From: Enterocloster asparagiformis | GTDB taxonomy: Bacteria > Bacillota > Clostridia > Lachnospirales > Lachnospiraceae | NCBI GenBank assembly: GCA_018380885.1 | Contig: JAGZSY010000006.1 | Location: forward strand, 1 to 64,000 | Direction of reading: 5' to 3' | Length of the DNA: 64,000 nt | In this document: in pieces, positions 1-7,772 of the stretch | How positions within the stretch are numbered: position 1 is the stretch's first letter | Layout: each line of letters starts with the position of its first letter | Translations under genes and position numbers: made by a program | The notes under the pieces: generated by a model | The model's database searches: none | What the model was told of the DNA's origin: nothing | What the model saw: the letters and a program-made list of their open reading frames with translations, nothing else

Positions 1-240
1 AAGAACTTCCATCATAGGTGTATATAAGTTTGTATAAATAGTGTCCCCAATTTTTAATTTTAAAGATTCATTACAGTCAATCGTCACTCCGGTTGAAAGA
101 AACTCATTCGGTTTATCTGTCACTTCTGCAAAAAAATCAACCACCTGACCGCCCTCAATGTCAACCACTGTAATATTTTGTCCTTGTTGAACATCTATTT
201 TTATTCCTGAACACGCTGGTATTATATACTCTTTTCTCAT
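1..240 (-). CDS. DUF1989 (urea carboxylase-associated) family protein, N-terminal part
   Basis: The first 80 codons of a gene that runs off the left edge. Translated from ATG at 240, it begins MRKEYIIPACSGIKIDV and contains DIEGGQVVDF, a serine-threonine turn (LSTG) and a segment ending LYTPMMEVL. This order matches the DUF1989 family, often encoded beside urea carboxylase or amino-acid degradation genes; the molecular role of the family is unsettled. A strong GGAGGAGA ribosome binding site lies just upstream of 240. The broken cysteine-rich gene at 303-803 precedes it on the same strand. The family call is from memory of its motifs; the missing C-terminus limits certainty. Confidence 0.6.
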   Translation of the reverse strand, partial: MRKEYIIPACSGIKIDVQQGQNITVVDIEGGQVVDFFAEVTDKPNEFLSTGVTIDCNESLKLKIGDTIYTNLYTPMMEVL

Positions 241-302
241 TATTCTCTCCTCCATAAATTTCGGTTTGTCGTTCTGCGCATTATCCGCCAAATGCGTACT
301 TG

Positions 303-803
303 TTATTTTCTTTTACCCCGTTGCGGCACGTAACTTTTTGCCAATTCGGATTTTTGGACAATTCGTGTCAGCCATTGTTTTTCTTCCTCTGTCAGCTTGT
401 TGCAGCGCAGCTTTGTCTGCTTGCAGAACACCATCAGCAGTTGTTCCGCCCGGCTGCCCTCGAAGCTCGCCACTTCCTCCAAATCCCGCTTGAGTCCGTC
501 CACAATGGTATTCTCCGTGGCGCTGTCAACTCGTCCGCTTTTCAGCAGGTTTATCATCTCGTCACTCAAACGCAGGTCTGCAAGATCGTTTCTTGACACT
601 CGCTGCACTCTCTGTAATAGGACAACCCTTTGACCTTGATACAATCTTTTATCTTGCACTTACGGCAGTGTTCCGGTTTGCCAATGTGGCTGTTCAGGCA
701 ACCGGCACACGGCTTTTTATGATAACAATGCTTATAACAAACCAAACAGCTCATGCCGCAAGGGGCAAGCATAGCCGTTTCCATTTTCTGTTGGCATTTT
801 CAT
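303..803 (-). pseudogene. Frameshifted cysteine-rich DUF3795-like gene
   Basis: Three reading frames add up to one gene. A good ribosome binding site (GGGGGGCGAG) precedes ATG at 803, but that frame stops after 23 codons. A second frame (784-566) encodes a cysteine-rich stretch with LAPCGMSCLVC and many CxxC pairs, as in DUF3795 proteins, and stops at 566. A third frame continues from about 600 to 303 with a normal-looking charged helical sequence ending in PQRGKRK. Neither internal frame has its own ribosome binding site. The simplest reading is a gene broken by two frameshifts. A sequencing error, or two overlapping small genes, is the alternative. Confidence 0.5.
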
Positions 804-1058
804 GGCTCGCCCCCCTTGTCGGCTTACGGCTTCTTTCATTCTAACACAAATCCGAGAGCGTGGAAATAGTGTGTTTTTCGGCCGGATTTCCAACCTTTCG
901 AATATACGGGATGGGCAATCAAAAAAGTGTAGACTTGTGTTAGTTTATCGATGGACAAACACAAGTGAATGACCGTCCGAAATGGATCCCACCGGCTGGG
1001 GAAATACCGCCATAACGCCGCAGCTTGTGGACAAAATGTCCAGAAGCCACTTAGGGGC

Positions 1059-1202
1059 ATGAAAGAGAAACTACAACCAATCGAGCGCGGGCCGAGCGGC
1101 TCCCTGCCCCGCATGATCCCGGCGCAGCGCAGACGGGCAACTGCCCTTATTCGGAAAACCTGCCGGATGAAAGGGGACGCGCTGTTAGGCGGCCCCCACT
1201 AA
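1059..1202 (+). pseudogene. Truncated cysteine-rich VLP-domain gene, mobile-element remnant
   Basis: A 47-codon ORF with IERGPSGSLPRM followed by PAQRRRATALIRKTC. This resembles the start of the 'cysteine-rich VLP' small proteins carried by conjugative elements in gut Firmicutes. Those proteins continue with a cysteine-rich block, whereas this one ends abruptly after the first cysteine. It has no good ribosome binding site. I read it as a relic of a lost integrative element. The family match is by recollection of the motif and is moderate. Confidence 0.45.
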
Positions 1203-1226
1203 AGAAGTATTGTATGACCGCAGACA

Positions 1227-1266
1227 ATAAGCCCCCAACCGGAAATTTTCCCGGATGAGGGCTTAT
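1227..1266. terminator. Hairpin downstream of the DUF5662 gene
   Basis: ATAAGCCC at 1227-1234 pairs with GGGCTTAT at 1259-1266, and an inner CCGG/CCGG pair extends the stem. It sits 24 nt beyond the stop of the leftward gene at 1290. The T-run is weak on both strands, so termination strength is uncertain. Confidence 0.5.
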
Positions 1267-1289
1267 ATTGAATGCAGCGGGCCGCGGTC

Positions 1290-1838
1290 TCAGTACGTCC
1301 CCTTTTTCAGCAGCTTTCGCAGATAAGCGAACGCTGCCTCCTCCCCCCGCTCCTTTAACAGCACCAAAATCTTCTCCAAAAGCGCTCTGGTCTCTGGGTG
1401 GATGGTGATGTATTTTTTCGTATATTCATAATATTCCAGCGGCGCGGCGCTGGTATAGTTCTTTCCCTTGTACACCTGGCAGGCGGCGATCCGGTCGCAG
1501 ACCATCTCCGCCACGTATTTTAACGGCATCTTGTTGCCGATCAGGCCCTCCTCCTTGTTGGCCGACACGTCGGTCCAATACTCGTAGTGGTGCTTGTTGC
1601 GCCCCTTGTGGTGCAGCCAGGCCCTGGAGTATCCCACGATCTCCCGCTCCGCCGCGTTGGGGCTGCGGTCTCCCTGGTAATACCGGACCCCGGTCCAAAA
1701 CTCCTCCGGGCTGTATTTGGACAGATCGTGCATCAGCCCCTGGCGGTAAAGCCCCAGCTTGAAGCAGTGGCGGCACACCAGGTGGCGGTGCCGTGTGATG
1801 GTCTGAAAATGCTTCCAAATATTTACAAACTTTATCAT
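1290..1838 (-). CDS. DUF5662 family protein
   Basis: A 182-residue protein with several histidine and aspartate motifs: HRHLVCRHCFKLGLYRQGL, then LMHDLSKYSPEEF, then WLHHKGRNKHHYEYW. The HDLSKYS and HHKGRNKHHYEYW blocks look like metal ligands and are typical of DUF5662, a family seen in many Clostridia and their phages. Enzymatic activity is unknown; the pattern suggests an HD-like metal-dependent hydrolase, which is inference. ATG at 1838 is preceded by GGGAGCGGAACGGA. It stands alone, divergent from the cold-shock gene. Confidence 0.8.
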   Translation of the reverse strand: MIKFVNIWKHFQTITRHRHLVCRHCFKLGLYRQGLMHDLSKYSPEEFWTGVRYYQGDRSPNAAEREIVGYSRAWLHHKGRNKHHYEYWTDVSANKEEGLIGNKMPLKYVAEMVCDRIAACQVYKGKNYTSAAPLEYYEYTKKYITIHPETRALLEKILVLLKERGEEAAFAYLRKLLKKGTY

Positions 1839-1985
1839 TCCGTTCCGCTCCCGTTCCCTTCTTTTTTCGCTCCCTAAAGTATATCACAATCTTAGGTGTT
1901 TTGCTTCATTTTCCGCTTTTTTTAACCTTTGAACAATGGAAATAAAAGTATGTCCATACAGTTTATACTTTATTAACAAAAACGT

Positions 1986-2014
1986 TTGACACTTCCCATT
2001 ATTTGTGATATCCT
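1986..2014 (+). promoter_or_regulatory. Sigma-A promoter of the cold-shock gene
   Basis: TTGACA at 1986-1991, a 17-bp spacer, then TATCCT at 2009-2014. Transcription would start near 2021, leaving a leader of about 60 nt that is very U-rich before the GGAGG at 2068-2072. AU-rich leaders are usual in cspA-type mRNAs. Confidence 0.75.
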
Positions 2015-2079
2015 TATGGCAGTTGCGAAATAAGTCGCAATAGAACATTTATTTTTTTTATTTTTTTGGAGGTATCATA

Positions 2080-2277
2080 ATGAAAGGTACAGTTAAGTGG
2101 TTCAACAATCAGAAGGGTTACGGATTTATCTCCGACGAGCAGGGTAACGATGTATTCGTACACTACTCCGGCCTGAACATGGATGGCTTCAAGTCTCTGG
2201 ACGAAGGCGCCGCCGTTGAGTTCGACGTAGTTAACGGAGCTAAAGGCCCGCAGGCTACCAACGTAACCAAATTATAA
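2080..2277 (+). CDS. cspA: Cold-shock protein, CspA family
   Basis: A 65-residue single cold-shock domain that binds single-stranded nucleic acid and acts as an RNA chaperone. RNP1 (KGYGFIS, residues 13-19) and RNP2 (DVFVHY, about 25-30) are intact, and the length is normal for the family. The gene has its own strong promoter, a U-rich leader, a GGAGG ribosome binding site and a rho-independent terminator, so it is monocistronic. The symbol cspA stands for the family; paralogue numbering cannot be decided here. Confidence 0.95.
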   Translation: MKGTVKWFNNQKGYGFISDEQGNDVFVHYSGLNMDGFKSLDEGAAVEFDVVNGAKGPQATNVTKL

Positions 2278-2364
2278 TCATCGAACAACAGTGTACCTTT
2301 TTCAAACATATATCGTTAGATAGAGTTGAAGTAAGTTATACGTGATTCATGTGATTACAAACGA

Positions 2365-2392
2365 GAGCCGTCCATCTGGATCGGCTCTTTTT
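2365..2392 (+). terminator. Rho-independent terminator of the cold-shock gene
   Basis: GAGCCG (2365-2370) pairs with CGGCTC (2382-2387) around a TCCA/TGGA inner stem, followed by five T residues at 2388-2392. Confidence 0.85.
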
Positions 2393-2450
2393 GCTGCGCA
2401 AACGGCCCGCAGGACAGCGCCCGCGGGCCGGCGTATTTTCAATTCTGTTT

Positions 2451-3332
2451 TCAGCCCACGGCCTTGCCCAGCATCTCCTTCAGCTCGTCCACCGTGAAGT
2501 CGTAGTTCTTGTTGCAGAAATGGCAGTTGACCTCAATGGGCTTGCCGTCGTCGATCATCTCCTGGATATCCTTCTTTCCCACGCTGATCAGCGCCTTCTC
2601 CACCCGCTCCTTGGTACAGTTGCAGCTAAACCGCACCGGCACCCGGTCGTTTAACTCCAGGCCGAACTCGCCCAGCACATGCTCCAGGATCATTTCCGGC
2701 GTGCTGCCCTCATCCAGCAGGGTGGTGATGGAGGTAATCTCCTTCAAACGCTCCTCCAGGCGGTCGATCATATCCTCCGGCGCGCCCGGCATGAGCTGGA
2801 TGATAAACCCGCCAGCCTGGCTCACCGTGTTGTCCCGGTTCATCAGCACGCCCAGGGCCACCGACGAGGGAATCTGCTCGGAGGTGGCAAAATAATAGGT
2901 CAAATCCTCCGCGATCTCCCCCGTGACCAGGATCGTCTGCCCCACATAGGGTTCCTTCAGCCCAATGTCCTTGATCACGCTGAGCACGCCCACGCCCAGG
3001 GAACCGCCCACATCCAGCTTTCCCTTGCTGTTGGGAGGCAGCATCACCTGGGGGTTGTAGGCGTAGCCCTTCACATTCCCGTGGGAATCCGCGGTCACCA
3101 GCAGCCCCTCGATGGGCCCGTCCCCCTGGACCTTTAAGGTCAGCACGTCGTCCTCCCCCTTCATGTCCACGCCCATCATAACACCGGCCGTCAGCAGCCG
3201 GCCCAGAGCGGCAGTTGCCACCGGGCTGGTATTGTGGGCCTTTCTGGCCTCCTCCACCAGGTCCCTGGTGGTCGCGGCAAAGGCCCGGATCTGTCCGTCC
3301 GCCGCCGTCGCTCTGATTACATAATCCGCCAT
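2451..3332 (-). CDS. hslO: Hsp33 family redox-regulated chaperonin
   Basis: A 293-residue Hsp33. Under oxidative stress this cytosolic holdase is activated when its C-terminal zinc site is oxidised and unfolds. The zinc cysteines are visible as CNC at about residue 235 and CHFC about 30 residues later, the family's CxC/CxxC pattern. The N-terminal core (ADYVIRATAADGQIRAFA) and the GGSLGVG-type segment are intact. Length matches the family. ATG at 3332 is preceded by AGGAGAG. The downstream stop is close to the methyltransferase upstream of it, so the two may be cotranscribed. Confidence 0.97.
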   Translation of the reverse strand: MADYVIRATAADGQIRAFAATTRDLVEEARKAHNTSPVATAALGRLLTAGVMMGVDMKGEDDVLTLKVQGDGPIEGLLVTADSHGNVKGYAYNPQVMLPPNSKGKLDVGGSLGVGVLSVIKDIGLKEPYVGQTILVTGEIAEDLTYYFATSEQIPSSVALGVLMNRDNTVSQAGGFIIQLMPGAPEDMIDRLEERLKEITSITTLLDEGSTPEMILEHVLGEFGLELNDRVPVRFSCNCTKERVEKALISVGKKDIQEMIDDGKPIEVNCHFCNKNYDFTVDELKEMLGKAVG

Positions 3333-3413
3333 ATCGATTCTCTCCTGTCTTGATTTGATTTCTGTGTTCTGCGCTCCCGCGCTAAAGCCCGCCGAAACGC
3401 CCGCCGGAACACG

Positions 3414-4181
3414 CTATTTCCCGCGCTCCCGGGCCACGACGTAAATCCGCTCGCTGTCAGGCCGCACCGGTTCCCTGGTGCCCCCGTCGTAGGCCGCCAG
3501 AAACTCCATACCGGCCTCGCCTAAGGCGTGTTGGATTGTCTCCAGATCGTAGGAGCGCTGGTAGTGCGTTTCCTGGAATTTCTGGTACAGGGGCTCCTTG
3601 CATCCGGGGACCTGGCGCCGGATGAACAGGGTCAGATCGTACTCATTGATCTCCTCATCCTGGTCGTAGAAATTCTCCCAGATAAAGCTGCTCTCCTCCC
3701 GCTCCTCTGCGAACGTGTTGTCCGCCAGCAGCTCACGGTACTTGTAGGGCGTATTCAGGTCAAAGACAAACACGCCGCCCGGGTCCAGATAATTGTTGAC
3801 CAGCTTAAACACCTGCACCAGATCCCCGTACTCCAGAATATAGTTCATGGAATCGCAGATGCTCACCACGGCCGCCACGGTGCCGTAAAGCTCGAACTCC
3901 CGCATATCCTGCAATAGATAGAGGATGCCCTGCCCGGAGCGATCCCGCTTTCCCATGGCGATCTCCAGCATCTCGCTGGAATTGTCCACGCCGATCATGT
4001 CGTAGCCGCGCCCGGCCAGAAGCTCGGTCAGGCTGCCGGTCCCGCAGCCCAAGTCCAGCACCAGGCCGTCCCTTACCCCATATTCTGTCAAAAGCCCGGC
4101 CAGATATTCACACCACTCTTCATAGGGGACATTGTCCTGAAACAGGTCGTATACCTCCGCAAAGCTTGTGTATGCTTCCAT
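3414..4181 (-). CDS. Class I SAM-dependent methyltransferase
   Basis: 255 residues with a Rossmann-type methyltransferase fold. Motif I is LDLGCGTGSL near residue 45, and the acidic end of strand 2 is IGVDNS. It resembles small-molecule methyltransferases next to Hsp33 in Clostridia; the substrate is unknown. A longer start at 4196 exists, but GGGAGGAATT lies exactly before the ATG at 4181, which decides the start. Cytosolic, no extra domains. Confidence 0.9.
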   Translation of the reverse strand: MEAYTSFAEVYDLFQDNVPYEEWCEYLAGLLTEYGVRDGLVLDLGCGTGSLTELLAGRGYDMIGVDNSSEMLEIAMGKRDRSGQGILYLLQDMREFELYGTVAAVVSICDSMNYILEYGDLVQVFKLVNNYLDPGGVFVFDLNTPYKYRELLADNTFAEEREESSFIWENFYDQDEEINEYDLTLFIRRQVPGCKEPLYQKFQETHYQRSYDLETIQHALGEAGMEFLAAYDGGTREPVRPDSERIYVVARERGK

Positions 4182-4279
4182 TCCAATTCCTCCCATTTTC
4201 TCAACCCGGCCGCCGCTTTACCGCCAGACGAGAAAACGCCTGCCACAGTCCGGGCAGGCGAAATTTACAGTTCCAATCC

Positions 4280-4789
4280 TTATGCGTTCTTACCGCAGCA
4301 CTTCTTATACTTCTTGCCGCTTCCGCAGGGGCAGGGATCGTTGGGGAAGATCTTTTTGCCTTTGCGGATGGTGCCGGAAGCCTTCTGCTGCTTGTACAGC
4401 TCCTTGCGGCGCTCCGGTGTCAGGATCTTGTCCCACTGGGGCAGCTCGAACAGCCAGTTGGCTTTTGCCTCAACCATGTTGTAGTACAGTTTCTCCGGAT
4501 CGATCTCAATCTTGACCTCGGTGTCCTCCTCCATGGTCTCCAGGGGATTCTCGTAGCCCTTTAAGCTCTCGTTGATGCCGTCCAGGAATCCGGTCATGAT
4601 CAGAATCTCGGTGTTGTACTTCTCCGCCAGGCTCTTCACGGTTCCGGTGATCACTTCCTCCGGCTTGTCCAGAATCTGCTCATAGATTCCCTTCTCAATT
4701 GCAAAATATCCGGACCAAAGTTCCTCTCTCTTTTTATCATCCAGGCCATCGCCATAGGCCAGATTCCGCCATGTCTCTAACAGTGCCAT
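4280..4789 (-). CDS. SEC-C zinc-motif protein
   Basis: 169 residues. The C-terminus carries a complete SEC-C zinc motif, [16 protein letters not shown], as found at the end of SecA and in many standalone proteins. The rest is predicted helical and acidic, with no catalytic motif recognised. The frame extends up to 4870, but AAAGGATGG before the ATG at 4789 makes that the likely start. Role unknown; SEC-C motifs usually bind zinc and help contact ribosomes or partner proteins. Confidence 0.75.
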   Translation of the reverse strand: MALLETWRNLAYGDGLDDKKREELWSGYFAIEKGIYEQILDKPEEVITGTVKSLAEKYNTEILIMTGFLDGINESLKGYENPLETMEEDTEVKIEIDPEKLYYNMVEAKANWLFELPQWDKILTPERRKELYKQQKASGTIRKGKKIFPNDPCPCGSGKKYKKCCGKNA

Positions 4790-4894
4790 AAACTTCAACC
4801 ATCCTTTTTGTATTGAATTTGGCGGCCCGGTTCTCGTCCACTGCCGCTCATAGCTCATAGTATATAACAAAACCGTGAATATTTCAAATATTTA

Positions 4895-4923
4895 TTGAAA
4901 ATGTTTTAATCCGCACGTATAAT
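4895..4923 (+). promoter_or_regulatory. Consensus sigma-A promoter of small RNA A
   Basis: TTGAAA at 4895-4900, 17-bp spacer, perfect TATAAT at 4918-4923. No ORF with a ribosome binding site follows before a strong terminator at 4994-5033, so this promoter appears to make a short RNA. Confidence 0.8.
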
Positions 4924-4929
4924 GGCCGG

Positions 4930-5033
4930 AATTGCGGGTATGATAGAAGTATCACGAAAGAGAAAGTAATTAATACTTATCCTCCCCTTTTTGACCGGCC
5001 CCGGCGCAAGTGACGCGCTGGGGCCGGTTTTTT
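4930..5033 (+). ncRNA. Small RNA A with exposed anti-Shine-Dalgarno segment
   Basis: About 104 nt from the predicted start near 4930 to the terminator. The middle contains a small AAGT/ACTT hairpin, then ATCCTCCCCTTTTT left single-stranded, then a GC-rich terminator stem. The sequence from GAAAGT through CTTATCCTCCCCTTTTTG is nearly repeated in the RNA at 7150-7251, while the terminator stems differ in sequence. That pattern indicates a conserved functional core. CCUCCCC is complementary to strong ribosome binding sites, so a translation-blocking sRNA is the likely role (inference). No known family was recognised. Confidence 0.6.
4994..5033 (+). terminator. Terminator of small RNA A
   Basis: ACCGGCCCC (4994-5002) pairs with GGGGCCGGT (5020-5028), followed by six T residues (5028-5033). 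Confidence 0.9.
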
Positions 5034-5151
5034 CTTGCAATTGCGATGAGCCGCGGCCGCCGCACAGGAAAAAACCGATTTTCCAAAACGGCTGGCAAAA
5101 GCGCCCGGCCCCGCATATACTGGTACATACCAACCAAACGAGGTAACAAAC

Positions 5152-5412
5152 ATGCCGGGAAGCTGGGATTATCAGCCGGGTCTCACCACATACGACGCCT
5201 TCGTGTTCTACAACGCCATCGGGCAGCACGAGGACTATTTCTACCACCCAATCGCCGTGGCTAAGCAGGTGGTAAACGGCATAAACTATAAGTTTATGAC
5301 CATCGCGGAGCCCAAACAAGCAGGGTACACCCCCCATTTCGCCCTGGTAACCGTCTACCAGCCGCCGGGCGGCCGGCCCTACGCCACCGCCATCACCCCT
5401 ATCTCCGTTTAG
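5152..5412 (+). CDS. Cystatin-like small protein
   Basis: 86 residues, no signal peptide. The segment VAKQVVNGINYKF matches the cystatin signature QVVAGTNY almost exactly. It is followed by a beta strand (HFALVTVY) and a PPGG turn where stefins have LPGQ. An N-terminal glycine (MPGSW) also fits a stefin-like trunk. Eukaryotic cystatins inhibit papain-type cysteine proteases; related short proteins occur in anaerobic bacteria, but their role is unknown to me. CGAGG precedes the ATG. It lies just beyond small RNA A and ends before the GGDEF terminator. Confidence 0.65.
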   Translation: MPGSWDYQPGLTTYDAFVFYNAIGQHEDYFYHPIAVAKQVVNGINYKFMTIAEPKQAGYTPHFALVTVYQPPGGRPYATAITPISV

Positions 5413-5450
5413 GGTTAAAGAATGCCGAGGCGCGCCAACATCCCCATTGC

Positions 5451-5494
5451 ATAAAATAAGGCAGTAAAGGCGATCCCTTTACTGCCTTATTTTA
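5451..5494. terminator. Bidirectional terminator overlapping the end of the GGDEF gene
   Basis: A near-perfect 20-bp stem reading ATAAAATAAGGCAGTAAAGG on one arm, with A-rich and T-rich flanks. It ends both the cystatin-like gene (rightward) and the diguanylate cyclase gene (leftward). The stop codon and last residues of the cyclase lie inside the stem. Confidence 0.85.
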
Positions 5495-6696
5495 TGCCTC
5501 TCACGCTTCATCTCGTACATTCTCCTGTCCGCAAGCTCCAGCAGCCCGGAAACAGAACCGTCGGCCATCTGGTCCAGCTCTGCGATTCCGTAGCTGACCG
5601 ACGGGCCGAAGGCCATACCATGACGGCGAAAGGATTCCTCCATTTCCCGGCAGGCTTCCCTCATCATGGCCTCCGTTTCCCGCTCCGTCTTGTCCGGCAG
5701 AATCACCAGAAATTCGTCCCCTCCCAGACGGCAGACGAATTTTTTCCCAAAATGACCGCTGAGAGCATGGGACACGCCCACCAGATAGCGATCCCCTTCC
5801 TGATGCCCCAGATTATCGTTCACCGCCTTGAGCCCATCCAGGTCGACTAAGGACACGCTGAGTTTTTTCCGGTCCTTCACCATCCGATCCAGCTTCAGCA
5901 GGCCATACCTGCGGCTGGCGGCCCCGGTCAGGACATCGGTGTACACCTCATCCTTCAGCTTTCCCAAGCTGCGGTTGCTCTGCTCCAGCTGGGATTCCAT
6001 GTCCTTGAACATGCGCTCATACCGCTCCAGCACGCTCATTCTCACCGCGTGGAGAAAGGACGTGTAAAACGCTCCCACCAGAAGAACCGCTGTTATGACC
6101 AGAAACATCAGGATCAGGCCGGTGTAAGCGCTGCTGTCATAGACAACGCTCAGAATCAGCAGATAAATATCGATAAACATCAGGGAGGTGGCCGCAAACC
6201 GCAGCTGACGTTTATTTTCGATCAGAATCCGGATTGCCGCCTGGTCGATCACCCTGCTGAATATTTCCAGACAAACCGTTGACACCAGAATCACCAGCAG
6301 CACCAACGCAAGGTAAAGGTAATTTTCCCGGAATCCCTCCATGGAGCCGATACCGCAGTTCAGGGAAAATATTCCGAACAACAGCATATACAGGTCCGCT
6401 ATATGAAACATAAATGTGCCGCTGGCAAATAGGGCCACAGGCAGGCCGTTCCCGAAAAACAATAAGAAATACAACAGCAGAGCGCTGTACAGAAACAGAA
6501 AAACCACCATAACGGGGAGCCCGGAAAATACCACCATCCACAAAAACACCAGGGACGCCCCATAGAAAACGGCGCTGTTTCCCTGCCTTTGGGCATCCAG
6601 AAGGGACTTGGCATAGCAAACGGCCCTTTTGGCGTAGACGACCATGGCCACATAATCCATCAGCAAAAATCCCCCAAATTGTAAAACCTCCTCCAT
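5479..6696 (-). CDS. Membrane-bound diguanylate cyclase (GGDEF domain)
   Basis: 405 residues. About 200 N-terminal residues form six or so hydrophobic helices, then a coiled linker (RYERMFKDMESQLEQ), then a GGDEF domain from about residue 250. The catalytic motif GGDEF is intact at residues 325-329, so it should make cyclic di-GMP from two GTP at the membrane. The usual RxxD inhibitory site five residues upstream is not present, which implies no classical product inhibition. ATG at 6696 is preceded by GGAAGGTGGGG. The sensed signal is unknown. Confidence 0.92.
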   Translation of the reverse strand: MEEVLQFGGFLLMDYVAMVVYAKRAVCYAKSLLDAQRQGNSAVFYGASLVFLWMVVFSGLPVMVVFLFLYSALLLYFLLFFGNGLPVALFASGTFMFHIADLYMLLFGIFSLNCGIGSMEGFRENYLYLALVLLVILVSTVCLEIFSRVIDQAAIRILIENKRQLRFAATSLMFIDIYLLILSVVYDSSAYTGLILMFLVITAVLLVGAFYTSFLHAVRMSVLERYERMFKDMESQLEQSNRSLGKLKDEVYTDVLTGAASRRYGLLKLDRMVKDRKKLSVSLVDLDGLKAVNDNLGHQEGDRYLVGVSHALSGHFGKKFVCRLGGDEFLVILPDKTERETEAMMREACREMEESFRRHGMAFGPSVSYGIAELDQMADGSVSGLLELADRRMYEMKRERHKIRQ

Positions 6697-6777
6697 TTCC
6701 CCACCTTCCCAAACATTCTCTTTCTAAACTATGGTATGCGGGAAATCGGAAAATGGGATAAGTACCGGGGCGCCCCG

Positions 6778-7023
6778 TCAGGACATGGCTTCCTCCACGT
6801 CCCTGGTGATGGAGCCGTCGTCCTTCACAAAGCTGGGAATCCCTACAAAGCCCTCGTCTCTGGCGTCCTGATACAGGGGCAGGCTGTCGCGCAGCCGTAA
6901 AAACTCCTTCAGATTCGCCATGGAGCCGGTGATATCCACGTACTCGTAGGTGATTTTCTTTTCGTCTAAAACCGCCTGGGCCGCCTCGCAGTCCGGGCAG
7001 AGGTGGGAACCATAAAATTTCAT
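6778..7023 (-). CDS. Glutaredoxin/NrdH-like thiol protein
   Basis: 81 residues of thioredoxin fold. MKFYGSHLCPDC places a CPDC redox pair at residues 9-12, and GIPSFV supplies the cis-proline segment. Members reduce disulfides using thiols or thioredoxin reductase. The open frame extends to 7182, but AGGAGGATT sits directly before the ATG at 7023, so the longer version is not used. It has no close operon partner. Confidence 0.88.
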   Translation of the reverse strand: MKFYGSHLCPDCEAAQAVLDEKKITYEYVDITGSMANLKEFLRLRDSLPLYQDARDEGFVGIPSFVKDDGSITRDVEEAMS

Positions 7024-7149
7024 ATTTAATCCTCCTGATTTTGTGATATTGACTGAACCGTTACGACAGTTCAAACTATACCCGCTTTGGCGGCGGGATT
7101 CAAGGGTATCTGAAAAAGATCCGCAATTTTTTTTAATTCCATGTATAAG

Positions 7150-7251
7150 CAACCTGATTCGGGAGATACTTCCATTATACAAAAGAAAGTTTTTACTTAT
7201 CCTCCCCTTTTTGGCAGGGTCCCGCGCAACGGCGTGCGGGGCCCTGTTTTT
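7150..7251 (+). ncRNA. Small RNA B, paralogue of small RNA A
   Basis: The segment from GAAAGT at about 7185 through ACTTATCCTCCCCTTTTTGG repeats the core of the RNA at 4930-5033, again ending in a GC-rich terminator (7215-7251) of different sequence. No ORF with a ribosome binding site is present. The promoter is unclear: TATAAG at 7144-7149 and TATACA at 7176-7181 are candidate -10 boxes, but neither has a good -35, so the 5' end is approximate. Confidence 0.5.
7215..7251 (+). terminator. Terminator of small RNA B
   Basis: CAGGGTCCCGC (7215-7225) pairs with GCGGGGCCCTG (7236-7246) with one G-U pair, followed by five T residues. Confidence 0.9.
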
Positions 7252-7329
7252 ATGTAACCCAAAAAAGCCTCAGAACCGGGTTGCCCTGAAGCGCTTTTAA
7301 ACGGGATTACAAAGGGCGGAGCGCCTCTC

Positions 7330-7548
7330 CTACAGAGCCTGGTCCTTGTCCGAGGGCACGTACCTTGCAATGCCGTCTATTTCACAGTCTAAAATCCGGC
7401 AGAGGTCGTTGACTGTTTTCATGGAAATGTCTTGATTGTGCTTTAACCGGTGAAGGGTGCTGTCCGAGACATGGTGCTTTTTCGTCAGCGTGTACCAATT
7501 TTCCTTCGATTCCTTCAAAGTTTCCCAAAAAGGCGTATAGTCTATCAT
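7330..7548 (-). CDS. Small Cro/CI-type helix-turn-helix regulator
   Basis: 72 residues comprising little more than one XRE-type DNA-binding domain: YTLTKKHHVSDSTLHRLKHN forms the helix-turn-helix, followed by SMKTVNDLCRILDCEIDGI, the hallmark of the YozG-like mini-regulators common in Firmicutes. The open frame continues to 7620, but GGGAGAAG precedes the ATG at 7548. No partner toxin gene is adjacent, so an antitoxin role is unsupported. Target genes unknown. Confidence 0.88.
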   Translation of the reverse strand: MIDYTPFWETLKESKENWYTLTKKHHVSDSTLHRLKHNQDISMKTVNDLCRILDCEIDGIARYVPSDKDQAL

Positions 7549-7715
7549 TTTTCTTCTCCCGCGCTCATATGGTTTCCAAAAAATGCCATAAGATTTGTAA
7601 ATATTTGATAGACTAAGCATAATTTATATTTTAAGGCTTGAATATCTTCGTAATTATGAATACTCCCTCACCTGTATATATCTACACATTCTATCTTATA
7701 CAGACAATCAAAAAA

Positions 7716-7752
7716 GCAGGAAAACTGCGGCCATATGCCGGCTGTTTTCCTG
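7716..7752 (-). terminator. Terminator of the GntR gene
   Basis: GCAGGAAAAC (7716-7725) pairs with GTTTTCCTGC (7743-7752). Read leftward, the stem is followed by six T residues (A-run at 7710-7715), just past the GntR stop at 7773. Confidence 0.85.
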
Positions 7753-7772
7753 CCGTTTTACGTTCATGGCGT

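Noticed and set aside
836..1114. 92-residue minus-strand frame
   Set aside because: Lies opposite the VLP remnant, no ribosome binding site or known motif.
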